In this document: one piece after another, positions 34,208-47,100 of the stretch
Layout: every line of letters starts with the position of its first letter
Numbering within the stretch: the stretch's first letter is position 1
Assembly: GCF_029407905.1 (NCBI RefSeq)
Contig: NC_073630.1
Location: 30,707,001 to 30,771,000, forward strand
Direction: 5' to 3'
Source: Bubalus kerabau
Lineage: Eukaryota > Chordata > Mammalia > Artiodactyla > Bovidae
Length of the DNA stretch: 64,000 bases
Translations under genes and position numbers: made by a program
The notes under the pieces: generated by a model
Databases searched by the model: none
What the model saw: only the letters and a program-made list of their open reading frames with translations
What the model was told of the DNA's origin: nothing

Positions 34208-34672
34208 ACAAAGAAATAGAAGTAATTTCTCCTTTTTGAAAAAAAAAAAAGCACATATCTTAAACCAAAAAAATCAATCATCTGCCAAGTAACTATAAGT
34301 CTGTCAGTTGGACCCTCATGAGCCTTTTCAACATGGTCCCACAGGGACTTTTCAGCTTTTTGTCTTGCTCCTATGTGTGTGTTTCATACATACAACCTGA
34401 AATGCTTATATTTCTCTAAGAACCACATGCTCTTTCTTGCTTCCTCCCTTGGTTCCTGCTGTTCCTCTGCTTGCCACTTTCAGATTTTCCACTGAATACA
34501 TTGGTGTGCCTCAAAGGGGCATCTCAGGTACCACTTGCTCTAGGAAGCCTTTCCCCACCAATACTGTTGGGTCTGGTGATCTCTTGTGCTTCTTCCAAGT
34601 GTATTCTGTGCCTCTCTCTATTATGTGATTCCTTTTGTGTAGTGATGGTGTCTTATCCATCTTTCTACCCTT

Positions 34673-35046
34673 CAGTTCAGTTCAGTCACTTAGTTGTATC
34701 TGACTCTTTGCAACCCCATGAACCGCAGCAGGCCAGGCCTCCCTTTCCATCACCAACTCCCGGAGTTTACTCAAACCCATGTCCATTGTGTCGGTGATGC
34801 CATCCAACCATTTCATCCTCTCTCATCCCCTTCTCCTCTCACTTTCAATCTTTCCCAGCATCAGGGTCTTTTCAAATGAGTTGGTTTTTTGCATCAGGTG
34901 GCCAAAGTATTGGAGTTTCAGGTTCAGCATCAGTTCTTCCGATGAATATTCAGGACTGATCTCCTTTAGGATGGACTGGTTGGATCTCCTTGCAGTCCAA
35001 GGGACTCTCAAGAATCTTCTCCAACACCACAGTTCAAAAGCATCAA
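34673..35046 (-). mobile_element. BovB LINE 3' fragment, minus
   Basis: 5'-truncated BovB flanked by a 10-bp target duplication, TTCTACCCTT, at 34663-34672 and 35047-35056. Confidence 0.92.
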
Positions 35047-35056
35047 TTCTACCCTT

Positions 35057-35788
35057 AGGACTTAGTTTAGTGCTTTGTACATAGTACAAAGCACTGAATT
35101 CTTTAAATGCTCAGTAAATACTGAATGAGCAAATGAATTGTGCAGATTCTGCAGCTTTCCAGTATTTTATTTTGAGAAAATTCATTTGATGCTGCTGTTT
35201 GTGTATGTGTATTATTCGTTTTAAATAGTGTTTTCCATAATCTTATTTTTATGAAATTAATTTTCTTTTAAAAAGTTTTTTGATTAAAAGATGATGAATA
35301 GAACCATGTCAAAAGAAAATTAAGTGCCTTATATATTTATTACCTAAATCCTTGACTATTTCATTCCATGTTATGTGTATGGAAGTAGTTTTTTAAATAT
35401 TTAATTTTTATTTTTGGACAGAGCCTAATATATGCTAGCAGACAGGAGAATTGAGCTTCAGATAAGGTTTGATTGCTCATAACTTGAGAAGTTAGCTTGG
35501 AGCAAAATATGTTCTAGAACAAAGATAATAGCCTTTACTGAAAAATAAATGTGTTGATCATGAGCCTGCAGTGCATAGTGAGGACCTGGGAGCATCGCAG
35601 GATGCTTTCTTACCATAGTCTCATTGCTGCTGTGACCATGGTGAATTCAAGCATTTTGCCTAAAATACTCTAGGTACTGGACTTTATTTAGTTTGTTTTT
35701 GGGGGCTAAGCAGAACGTGGCAATATTGATTAAATTAATTTTATGTCATGCACTTCTATCTTTAAAGCTAAATTTTATAAAACTGAAT
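35057..35788. other. Intergenic, nothing recognised
   Basis: A/T-rich sequence without a long frame or named repeat. Confidence 0.4.
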
Positions 35789-35799
35789 ATTATGCATGA

Positions 35800-36069
35800 T
35801 GCTACCTGTAAGTCGCTTCAGTCGTGTCTGACTCTGTGCGACCCCATAGATGGCAGCCCACCAGGCTCCCCTGTCCCTGGGATTCTCCAGGCAAGAACAC
35901 TGGAGTGGGTTGCCATTTTCTTCTCCAATGCATGAAAGTGAAAAGTGAAAGGGAATTCGCTCAGTCGTGTGCGACTCTTAGCGACCCCATGGACTTCAGC
36001 CTACCAGGCTCCTCCATCCGTGGGATTTTCCAGGCAAGAGTACTGGAGTGGGGTACCATTGCTTCTCCA
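35800..36069 (-). mobile_element. BovA2 SINE (dimeric), minus
   Basis: Two BovA units joined by the GCATGAAAGTGAAAAGTGAA linker. The flanking duplication ATTATGCATG occurs at 35789-35798 and 36070-36079. Confidence 0.92.
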
Positions 36070-36294
36070 ATTATGCATGCTGGTAGAAAGCAAAAAGTAA
36101 AATTTGTAATGTTTAACATGCAAGTAATCTACAGTGTTTCCTAACATCTGATAAGACACTGAAGTATTTTGAACATTATGTGTTTCTTCAAGGTATAGTA
36201 GCAATACATCTAAGGAAAAGGGATTTGATAGGCATTTCCTTGCAAATTTAGATATGAGAAACTATTGAATTTTCTTGACACTTGTTTGATTTTT

Positions 36295-37775
36295 TTTTAA
36301 TTTAAATTTATTTATTTTTAATTGGAGGCTAATTACTTTACAATATTGTATTGGTTTTGCCATACATCAACATGAATCCACCATGGGTGTACACGTGTTC
36401 CCCATCCTGAACCCCCCTTCCTCCTCCCTCCTTGCACCATCCCTTTGGGCCATCCCAGTGCACCAGCCCCAAGCATCCTGTATCCTGCATTGAACCCGGA
36501 CTGGCAATTCATTTCATATATGATATTATACATGTTTCAATGCCATTCTCCGAAATCATCCCACCCTCTCCTTCTCCCACAGAGTCCAAAAGACTGTTCT
36601 ATACATCTGTGTCTCTTTTGCTGTCTCGCATACAGGGTTATCTTTACCATCTTTCTAAATTCCATATATATGCGTTAGTATACTGTATTGGTGTTTTTTT
36701 TCTGGCTTACTTCACTCTGTATAATAGGCTCCAGTTTCAACCACCTCATTAGAACTGATTCAAATGTATTCTTTATAATGGCTGAGTAATACTCCATTGT
36801 GTATATGTACCACAGCTTTCTTATCCATTCGTCTGCTGATGGACATCTAGGTCGCTTCCATGTCCTGGCTATTATAGACAGTGCTGCGATGAACATTGGG
36901 GTACATGTGTCTCTTTCAATTCTGGTTTCCTTGGTGTGTATGCCCAGCAGTGGGAGTGCTGGATCATAAGGGAGTTCTATTTCCAGTTTTTTAAGGAATC
37001 TCCACACTGTTCTCCATAGTGGCTGTACTAGTTTGCATTCCCACCAACAGTGTAAGAGGGTTCCCTTTTCTCCACACCCTCTCCAGCATTTATTGCTTGT
37101 AGACTTTCAGATCGCAGCCATTCTGACTGGCATGAAATGGTATCTCATTGTGGTTTTGATTTTCATTTCTCTGATAATGAGTGATGTTGAGCATCTTTTC
37201 ATGTGTTTGTTAGCCATCCGTATGTCTTCTTTGGAGAAATGTCTATTTAGTTCTTTGGCCCATTTTTTGATTGGGTCGTTTATTTTTCTGGAAGCCCAGA
37301 GATAAACCCGTGCACCTATGGACACCTTATCTTTAACAAAGGAGGCAAGAATATACAATGGAGAAAAGACAATCTCTTTAACAAGTGGTGCTGGGAAAAC
37401 CACTTGTAAAAGAATGAAACTAGAACACTTTCTAACACCATACACAAAAATAAACTCAAAATGGATTAAAGATCTAAACCTAAGACCAGAAACTGTAAAA
37501 CTCCTAGAGGAGAACATAGGCAAAACACTCTCCAACATACATCACAGCACGATCCTCTATGACCCACCTCCCAGAATACTGGAAATAAAAGCAAAAATAA
37601 ACAAATGGGACCTAATTAAAAGCTTCTGCACAACAAAGGAAACTATAAGCAAGGTGAAAAGACAGCCTTCAGAATGGGAGAGAATAATAGCAAATGAAGC
37701 AACTGACAAACAACTAATCTCAAAAATATACAAGCAACTCCTGCAGCTCAATTCCAGAAAAATAAACGACCCAAT
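36295..37775 (-). mobile_element. L1 (bovine type), 5'-inverted (twin-primed)
   Basis: From the left, a T-run (poly-A of a minus-strand copy) leads into the L1 3' UTR and ORF2 C-terminus on the minus strand (peptides [19 protein letters not shown] and [20 protein letters not shown]) up to about 37293. From about 37294 to 37775 the neighbouring upstream part of ORF2 lies in the opposite, plus, orientation ([40 protein letters not shown]). A 16-bp target duplication, CACTTGTTTGATTTTT, flanks the whole unit at 36279-36294 and 37776-37791. This is one twin-priming insertion. Frameshifts disable it. Confidence 0.9.
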
Positions 37776-37791
37776 CACTTGTTTGATTTTT

Positions 37792-38008
37792 ACTTCTCTT
37801 AGAATGTGTTACTTTGCTGAAAACAGTTTCAAAGTCTAGGCGGATTGATCCCCTGCAAGCTACACTTGAAGGTTAAGTAACTACAGATCTCAGCTAATCC
37901 TGTGTAATCTGCTGGTACTAAATGGCCATTTGTATGCCTGGCGCACCAGTTTCTGAATGCTTAGGGTTTGGTTTTTACCTTTTGTCCAAATAACCTCTAA
38001 AAGGAGCC
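37792..38008 (+). promoter_or_regulatory. LRIT3: LRIT3 proximal upstream region
   Basis: The 217 bp between the L1 and the LRIT3 ATG contain TAATCC (37895-37900), TAATCT (37905-37910) and an inverted GGATTG (37842). These are compatible with CRX/OTX2-type homeodomain binding in retina. No TATA box is clear. Function is inferred from motifs only. Confidence 0.4.
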
Positions 38009-38124
38009 ATGCATCTCTTTGCAGGTCTGTGCATTGCACTGAGCCTATTGGAGAGAGCGAACTGTTTATGTCCTTCTCAGTGCTCCTGTGATTATCACGG
38101 CAGAAATGATGGCCTGCGATCAAG
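38009..38124 (+). CDS. LRIT3: LRIT3 coding exon 1 (signal peptide)
   Basis: It starts [19 protein letters not shown], a hydrophobic signal peptide, then [16 protein letters not shown] of the LRRNT. It ends two bases into Arg39 at donor GTATGC. The start matches human by position and sequence. Confidence 0.94.
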
Positions 38125-41100
38125 GTATGCTTCTCTCCTTGCTACTCAGTGTTCTGATGATTCGGAGGAAAAGGACTCAAACCAGATGGCTTTGTTTTGA
38201 AAACAGTTGACTCTGCTCAGAAATCAGAGAGGAGGCTTAATTTAGATAAGCTTTAACGTACCTGTGTTAATCCTGGTTGCCTACTCCATTGTTTGCACTT
38301 CGAGCAGTTTAACTCCTTCAAAGCCCCTCAAATTGTTTGAGACTCTCAAACACATTGTGTTACTAAAATATTCATTGCACTTGTATTCACACAGTGAACC
38401 TGGCAGGAGGTCAAACCACTGAAATTTGTGTGGCCAGTTCAACCTGTTTATAGAAAGCAAAAGGGGGCAGGGCTGATCAGAATGTGTGTGACAAGCCCAG
38501 ATCATTTGTTTCCAGGGTTTTCCCTTTCAATTAGAGGATTATTTATACCAACTGAATAGACTTTAGGAAGTGGGAAGGACAATCACATGAGTGAAATGAG
38601 AGACGTTCATAATCAGAATTTTTCATTTTAAGATGTTAGAGTTTGAAAGAAATGGGTCAGCCTTTTGTGTTGGACACTGTGGGACCTTGCAGAAGCTACT
38701 TAACCTCTGTGTTTCTTTAATATATGCTTGTGAAGTGAGAACAAGTGTTTAGTTATAATATGCATGAGTCCTTTCAGATAGAAGTTAAATACAAAACAGA
38801 ACTCTTACTGGCTAAACATAGTAAACGTTTTTTTTTGAGAGAGAATTTTTAACAACAAACTCAGATTTTTTGTGTGACTCAGTTGAAGTGAACAGTAAGC
38901 TTCAAAGTAATTTGTTAAAAGAATCACTCTATTTATGTCTTATAAATTTATACAAATAACTAATAAATAACATATTTTTGTATAATTTTCATGTTATTGT
39001 ATAAAATTTACTAACTCCTGGTATCTGTTTGAGATATCCACTCAAGGTGGGTTAAAGACAGTGAGAAGAATGTAACAATTTAAGACCTACTTGGCAAAAG
39101 ATATACTGCAGTTAATGACTCAGATCAGACTGTCTTTCAGAAAACAGGAAACAGAAGTGTTTCCTTCTTCATGGTGGCCCCATTATTGATGCATTTTATA
39201 AAATCATAGCATGTTATGCCTGACAAGAACTCCAGAAACAATCTAGTTTGGCCACTGTAATTTTTTAAATGAATAAATCATATAGAGATAAAATGGCTTG
39301 TCCGAGATCACAGTGCTGAGTTGTTGACTGGCTGACAGAGACTGGGTCTTTTAGTTTCCAATTGAGGCTTTCTCCGATACAATGCACTAGAATGCCGACT
39401 TAATGAGGAGAAGCTGGATCATTCTGGTATAAAGTACACTGAAATTTGTGATTCAGAATAGAGATGAAGAGGTATGTCAGAGAATTCCAGTGACACATAG
39501 GCACTTCCCCTGAAGAGAGGAGACGAGGCAACTAGCACATTGCTTAGCCTTCTCTTTACATCATGGCCTGGCTTTAAAAATTCACTGTTTTAATGTGATG
39601 TGTTTTACTGAATGACTGTTTTATTGACTGTTTACTAATGTGTAATGTATCATAATTCAGATGATGCTTTATATTAATCATTTTCAGCAATCTGGTGGAG
39701 CTGAATATATAATGGGAGATAAATAGGCATTTTTTTTCAGGTTTAAATGAATCTAAATTTTCTGATTTTTCATACTTGACACCCACACACGGACAGGCTT
39801 GTTTTCCTATGCCTGTTTTTCTACATGCCACAAATAAGATCATGATGTCATTTGCTCAAGGTCACTTAAATTGTGAGCAGTAAAAAAAAAAAATAAACTT
39901 GCAGTTAGTTGGTTTATTTCTTAGGCTGAAAGCAATGCATTGGTCACATTATTAAAACAGAGCTTAATTTTAGTCATCCAATATGAACACTTGCCATTTC
40001 TTTCCTCCCTTCCCTCCTTTCTTTCTTCCTTTCTCTTGTGCTCGTCTTCATAAGGATCAATTTATAACTTCAATAGGGGGTTCTTTTAAAATGGGGCATT
40101 TCCTAAAGAGGTTTAAAGTGTCCACTTTGGAGCTGGCAGATGTGGCTTTGAAAGATGGTTGTGTAACCACTAGCTCTGTGACTCTGGTAAGTTACCGAAT
40201 GTTGATGGGCCTAGTTATTTTATCTATAAAAATGAGATTGATGATAATAATAGCAAACACCTATTGAGTGCTTGTTAGTAAACACCTACTGAGTGCCAAG
40301 AAGGTGTAAACTTTTCCATCCATCTCAAGTACTCACCATAAGGGTACCACGTGGGAAAATGAGTTGAGACTGGTGAAGTGGCTTTCCATGGCCACAACGA
40401 TGATAGAGCTTACAGTCAAACCAAGACCAGACTGACTCTAGAGCTGGTACCTTTACCTATTCCCTGATATTGGTTCATTGGGTTGTTGTGATGATTAAAA
40501 AGGGGTGGAATGTGATGTATATTGCACATGCCTGACACATAAAAAGCTCAGGTTGAGTCACATGAAAATAATGATATTTGATGGTTTTTAATGTGGCCAT
40601 GGTTTTTAAAATGGCCATTTCATATGGTTCAACCTAGAAGAAGATGATGAGGATGACAAATTATTACTGAGCATTCATCTAGGCTGAATGGATACTTTGT
40701 GCAAACCAGTAGGGAATGAAAAATTCAATGCATAGTTCAAATAAGTATTACTTTTTTCAAATGAGCCTCAGGAAACAGATTTCCTTCCGTTGCTTTGTGA
40801 CACTAGGGCGGTGCTATGTAATGACCTTGATATGAATGAGGTACCTACAAACTTTCCCGTGGACACTGTGAAGCTTCGCATAGAAAGGACCGTTGTCCGT
40901 AGGATCCCCGCCGAGGCCTTCTACTACCTGGTGGAGCTTCAGTACCTCTGGCTGACTTACAATTCTGTGGCCAGCCTTGACATCAGCAGCTTTTACAACC
41001 TAAAGCATCTACATGAATTGCGCTTGGATGGAAATTCTCTGACGGCTTTCCCTTGGACATCTCTGAGGGACATGCCCCGTCTGAGGACCCTGGATTTGCA

Positions 41101-44100
41101 CAATAACAGAATAACCAATGTGCCAAAGGAGGCAGTCAGGTACCTGAAGAACCTCACCTACTTGGATTTATCAAGCAACAGATTAACCACACTGCCACCA
41201 GATTTCCTGGAAGGCTGGTCCCACTTAGTGACAGCATCATCCAGAAGCCTGGACCTTCCACCAAGAAGAATTGTTCTCGGTAAGCTCACAGCCTCTGCGC
41301 TTCTCAGGTCCAGACAGTTAGCTCTGTGTACCTTTTTCAGTTGTCCAGTATTTTCGCATCTCTTGAATTTGGTGTTTTACTCTGTACTTGCACTTTTGAT
41401 GGAATAGTACTTTATCATTTGACCGAGGTCAGTTTTCCGGTCTGCCCTGTGTAAGGTATAATGACTCTTTTTGTGTCTGTATGCGTGCACACCATGTGTG
41501 TAGTGTATGAGCGTGAATGCATCCATGTTTGTGGAATGAGGGCAGCAGGTGTTTGTGTGTGCATGTGACGGGAGGGAAGGAAATTTGCCTCATAAACTGA
41601 GAGGCAAATGCTGCTCTTAGAGAACCTGGAGAAGAATGACAAAATCTATCAACCTGCTCTGATTCTTATGAGCACATCAGTGCTCCATACTCTGCCACAA
41701 CTGACGTTTTGCTCTGGTCTGTTTTCAGCCCTTTATCAGGGTCTTCAGGAGTGAGGGGAGGGCATCTGCATCTTTATTAAGTAGCAGTGGTTTAGTTGGT
41801 TAGGAAGTATAGCTTCCAGATGTGTGTGTATATATGTGAGTCACTCAGTTGTGTCCAAATTGTTGCAACCCCATGGACTGTAGCCCACCAGGCTGCTTTG
41901 TCCATGGGATTCTCCAGGCAAGAATACTGAGTGGGTATCCATTTCCTTCCCAGGGGATCTTCCCGACCCAGGGTTCAAACCCAGGTCTCCTGCATTGCAG
42001 GCAGATTCTTTACCATCTGAGCCAACAGGAAAGCCCGGTAGCCTCCATACATTCTTAATTTAAAAAACAAACAAATAAACAAACTAGTCTAAACACCAGT
42101 TATTTTACTGACCCTAGATGGGTCTCCTAATGGATTTAATCTCTTAGTTTAGCTGTGTTTAATCTTGTGTACTTTGGTCCTGAATTTGTTCAGATTCTAT
42201 GGATATTTATCTTGGATTCTTAACATGTAAGCTCCTTCTAGCAAGCCCTTCTCTTCTATTTGTCTTTCTACAGTGCTTTGCACACTGCTCTGGTGAATGC
42301 CCAGTAAACGTGACTGCCCAGTTGAAGTCAGTGAACTGAGACCCTTCTCAACAGTATCTGTGGGCAGCGAGGCCTTTTCCCACCTTTGTATGAGACACAG
42401 ACCTGGGCTTTGACAAAGCAATTTGATTTGCTAAAGCATCTGCCTGCAATGCAGGAGACCCGGGTTCAATCCCTGGGTCAGGAAAATCCCCTGGAGAAGG
42501 AAATGGCAACCCACTCCAGTACTCTTGCCCGGAAAATCCCATGGTCGGAGGAGCCTCGTAGGTTACAGTCCATGGGGTCACAAAGACTCCAACATGACTG
42601 AGCAAAAACACACGTTTTGTTCATGCCATAAGGCTTTTTGGAATTACACAAGATATGTTCATCATGGCTGCAGAAGAAGTTGTAATTCTCAGAAAAATGA
42701 AAGAAATTTTGAGTGTTTGGTCAGTGAAATGACTTATAAGACTTTGGAATGAGAAGCAACTGGATGCTAAGAAATTGTGCCAGAAATTTCTACTGACCAA
42801 TATCACTTGCTAAATATTTTCTGAAATAAAGTATAAATGAAAGATAATTTTGATATTTTTTATAGAAAGGAAATTACTATGTATTTTATAATAATTGTAA
42901 ATGGAGTATAACCTTTAAAAAGTTTGAATCACTATATCGTACACCTATATCATATATTGTATCTTAACTACACTTCAATAAAAAGTGTTTTAATTGGGAA
43001 AAAAATGAAATACTGTGACAGCACTTAAATGGCTTTAGCATTACTTTTTGAAATGTATATGCATTTTAGTGCTTATGAAACTAAAAATATTTTCTCCACA
43101 AGAACCAAATAGAGAAAAAGTCACAAAATTTTTCTTGCATAGCTGTTTCATGTTTTGACCACTATCTATCCTTCAGACATTTTTGTTTATATAATAAGAG
43201 AAGCATTTTAGGGTGGGTTAGAGAAAAAAATTAGTTTAATTTAGCAATAGTTGTGGAGTCCTTAAATGTTAATAAGTATACTGTGATAGGAGCCATGCAA
43301 AACCATACTGTAGTACCTAATTACTTTATTCTAGTGACTAATTTGATTCTTATGAGTAACACTAATGGCTAAAAACTTTCATAACTTAAAATCCATAACA
43401 TTGGAATTTTATTTCGCTATGTATTTTTAAAAGTTTCTTTGAATGCAATTCCTAATTCTAATAATATTACTCAATAGATATATAGACTAGAAAATAAAAT
43501 CAAATTGCTAAATGGCTACTAATAGCTCTCTAATGATTAGTTGCTAATATTAATATAAAGAAATAATTTTATAGAACATTAATATTTTCCTTTTTGCTTT
43601 CCTTGCCTTTGGAGTCAGATCCACAAAACATGACTTAGACCAAAGTCAGTGAGGTTATCACCTACATTTTCTTCTAGAAATTTTATGGTTTGAAGTCTTA
43701 TATTCAAGTCTTGAATCCATTTTGACTTAATTTTTGTGTATAGTGTAAGGTAGTGGTCTGGTGCTGCTGCTGCTGCTGCTAAGTCGCTTCAGTCGTGTCC
43801 GACTCTGTGCGACCCCATAGATGGCAGCCCAGCAGGCTCCCCCATCCCTGGGATTCTCCAGGCAAGAACACTGGAGTGGGTTGCCATTTCCTTCTCCAAT
43901 GCATGAAAGTGAAAAGTGAAAGTGAAGTCGCTCAGTCGTGTCCGACTCCTAGCGACCCCGTGGACTGCATCCTACCAGGCTCTTCCGTCCATGGGATTTT
44001 CCAGGCAAGAGGACTGGAGTGGGGTGCCATTGCCTTCTCCAAGGTAGTGGTCTAGTTTCATTCTTTTTCATGTGGCTGTCCAGCTTTCCTCACACCACTT

Positions 44101-47100
44101 ATTGAAGACCACCCTTTCTCGTTTTCATGTTCTTTATTCCTTTGTTGTAAATTGTCCACACCTGTGTGGATTTGTTTCCAGGCTCTCAGTTCTGTTCCAC
44201 TGATCTGTGTGCCTGTTTTTGTGCTTGTACTATACTCTTTAATTTTTACAGCTTTGTAGTATAATTTGAAGTCAGGAACCATAATATCTCCAGCTTTTTT
44301 CTTTCTCAAGATTATTCTGGCTATTTGGGATCCTCTGTGGTCCAATACAAATTTTAGAATTATTTGTTGTAGTTCTGTGAACTATGCCATTGAAATTTTG
44401 ATTAGATAGCACTGAATATATGGATCACTTTGGGTAATAGAGTTATTTAAAAAATATTAATTCTTTCAATCTATGAGCACAGTATATCATTCCACTTATT
44501 TTCATCATCCTCAATGTCTTTCATTAGTGTCTTATAGTTTTTAGTGTACAGATTTTCATTTTCTTAGTTAAATTTATTTCCAGGTATTTTATTATTTTTG
44601 TTGTAATTATAAATGGGATTGTTTTCTTAATTTTTCTTTCTGATTTCTTGTTGTTAGTGTATAGAAATGCCACAGATTTCTGTATATTGATTTAGTATCA
44701 TGTGAGTTTATTGAATTCATGGTTCTTTTTTTTTGGTGGTTTTTTAGTGTTTTCTATATATAGTTTCATGTCATCTGCAAATAGTGACAGTTTTGCTTCT
44801 TCCTTTCTAGATACAAGTGCCTTTTATTTCTTTCCTTTTTCTTTTTTTTTGGCTAGTACTTCCAATATAGTGTTGAATCAAAGTGGTGAGACTAAGCATC
44901 CTTATCTTGTTTCTAATCTTAGTGGAAAAGCTTTCAGCTTTCCATCCTTGAGTATGGTGTTAACTATGAGTTTGTCATATATGGCTTTTAACATGTTGAG
45001 GTACATTCCCTCTATACCCATTTTGTTGAGAGTTTTTTTTAAAAATCATAAATGGATTTTTAATTTTGTCAGATGCTTTTTCTGTATCTATTGAGAGGAT
45101 CATGTGTTTCATCCTTCAATTTGCTAAATGATATGTTACACTGATTAAATTGTGGATGTTAAACCATCTTTGCATCCTTGGAATAAATCCCACTTGATTA
45201 TGGTATATGATCCTTTTACTGTATTCTGGGGTTTGGTTTGCTAATATTTTATTGAGGAACAGTTCAGATTATTTAAAAACTTACACAAGAATACTTTTAG
45301 TATAACATTAAATTTATGTAATTTTACATGATCATGCAATAATGCATGATCATGAGTATTTTACAATTTGCAAAGAAAAAGACTAAAAGTTATACTAATT
45401 GATTAACTGTTCTCTTTGACATCTTTCTGCTTTTCTGTATTTTCAAAATGTTCTGCAATTATCATGCATTACTTTTTATAATCAGAATAATAAGCAACAA
45501 AAGATATTTTGAAACATGTCCAGCCACGTGTGGCAGCTGACCAAAGCAAAGTCATGACTGCTGCGTAACAAAATGGGGAAAGAAGTGCTACCCTCTGCAA
45601 AGAAGACTTGTTCATGTGTGTGTATCACACACAGAAAACTCAGTTTTCACATCTGGAAAATGGAGATAACAGGATTTACTCCATCTTGCCAATAGAAATG
45701 TAATGAGAATGCAGTTTATGTGACAGTCCTTTAGAAAATAAATTGGACAGTTTCTGAGGCTATGATTTTAGATCAACAAAAATCCATAGCAATTGTGACT
45801 GAGAAGTGAGTATCTTGAAAAGAAGGACTTCTCTAGTTTGACTTTTTTGTTAGTTTAACTATAATGTACCTAAGTCTTCCAATTTCATTGTTTAAATATG
45901 GTAGTGAGAAGCAGCTCTATTTAGAACTCAAGTGCTTAACTGTAGCAATTATATCTTTCCAGGTGCCCTGTAAAATTTACTTTTGTACTATTATAATGGG
46001 ATACATTCTCTTTTCATTTCTTTTTTATTACCCTATGTTTATTGTTGTTAACAGATTCTATTTATAATAGTAATAGTAGCTAGTACTGATGGATGCTAGT
46101 CCAAGCCTAGTTCTTATAATTTATGGATATAACTCCTTCTAGTCTCACATTAACCCCATGATAAGTACTGTTTCATCGCTATTTTATAGATGAAGAAATG
46201 AGGCACAAGTTAAAACACTTGCCCAGATTCATTTATTCCATAGTGATGGAGGTAGGGTTTGAATATAAACCATTTGGTTGTAGAACCCTTGCTCTTCCCC
46301 ACTGCTTTGTAATATAAGGTATGTAGTAATACCAGAGTTATTTTCCTTATATATATTATTTTACTGATCTATTTAAGTCAAATATTTATTTAATAAAAAA
46401 TAATTTAGGGAGAGGCTTTTCAGTTACTCCACTTCTCTTCTGTGTGAATAAAAATATCAACCTAATAAAATTGTCCTTTAATATAGTTATAAAAATGTAA
46501 AGTAGTGTCCTGCAAATAACCATTTAAATTAACTATGAAACTAGATTGATTTGCAGTACAGGTAAATTTCCATGACCTCTTTCTCAAGAATAAGAAAATA
46601 TTTACACAGGCAAAGTCTGTAAGGCCTAACACTGTTTATCTTGGAGGAAAAACACTGTAGTAGAAGAGTATAAATTGCTTTTTTGTGTCCTTATGGGAAC
46701 CTAAAGTTGCTTAGTTGTAAAGGGCTCTTCTATTCAGAATGGCTTCCTTGGTGGCTCGGGAGTAAAGAAGCCACCTGCCAATGCAGGAGATGGTTTTGAT
46801 TCCTGGGTTGGGAAAGTCCCCTGGAGAAGGACATGGCAACCCACTCCAGTGTTTTTGCCTGGGAAACCCCATGGACAGAGGAGTCTGGTGGGGTACAGTC
46901 TATGCAGTCATAAAAGAGTCAGACACGATTTAGCAACTAAACAACAAAAAATTCAGAATGGAGTTTGCCAAAGGGCAGTGGTGGCCCTGAGTATTCCCAC
47001 AGGGTTCTGTAAAATGGCATTAATTTAGTTCTACAAATACTTCTGATGCTCTATTGGCTTACCTGCTCTTTCCTAGGCACAGAGGAGACAAATCCATACA

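Noticed and set aside
37318..37839. 173-codon plus frame just upstream of LRIT3
   Set aside because: It is L1 ORF2 in the inverted half of a twin-primed insertion, running out past the target duplication.
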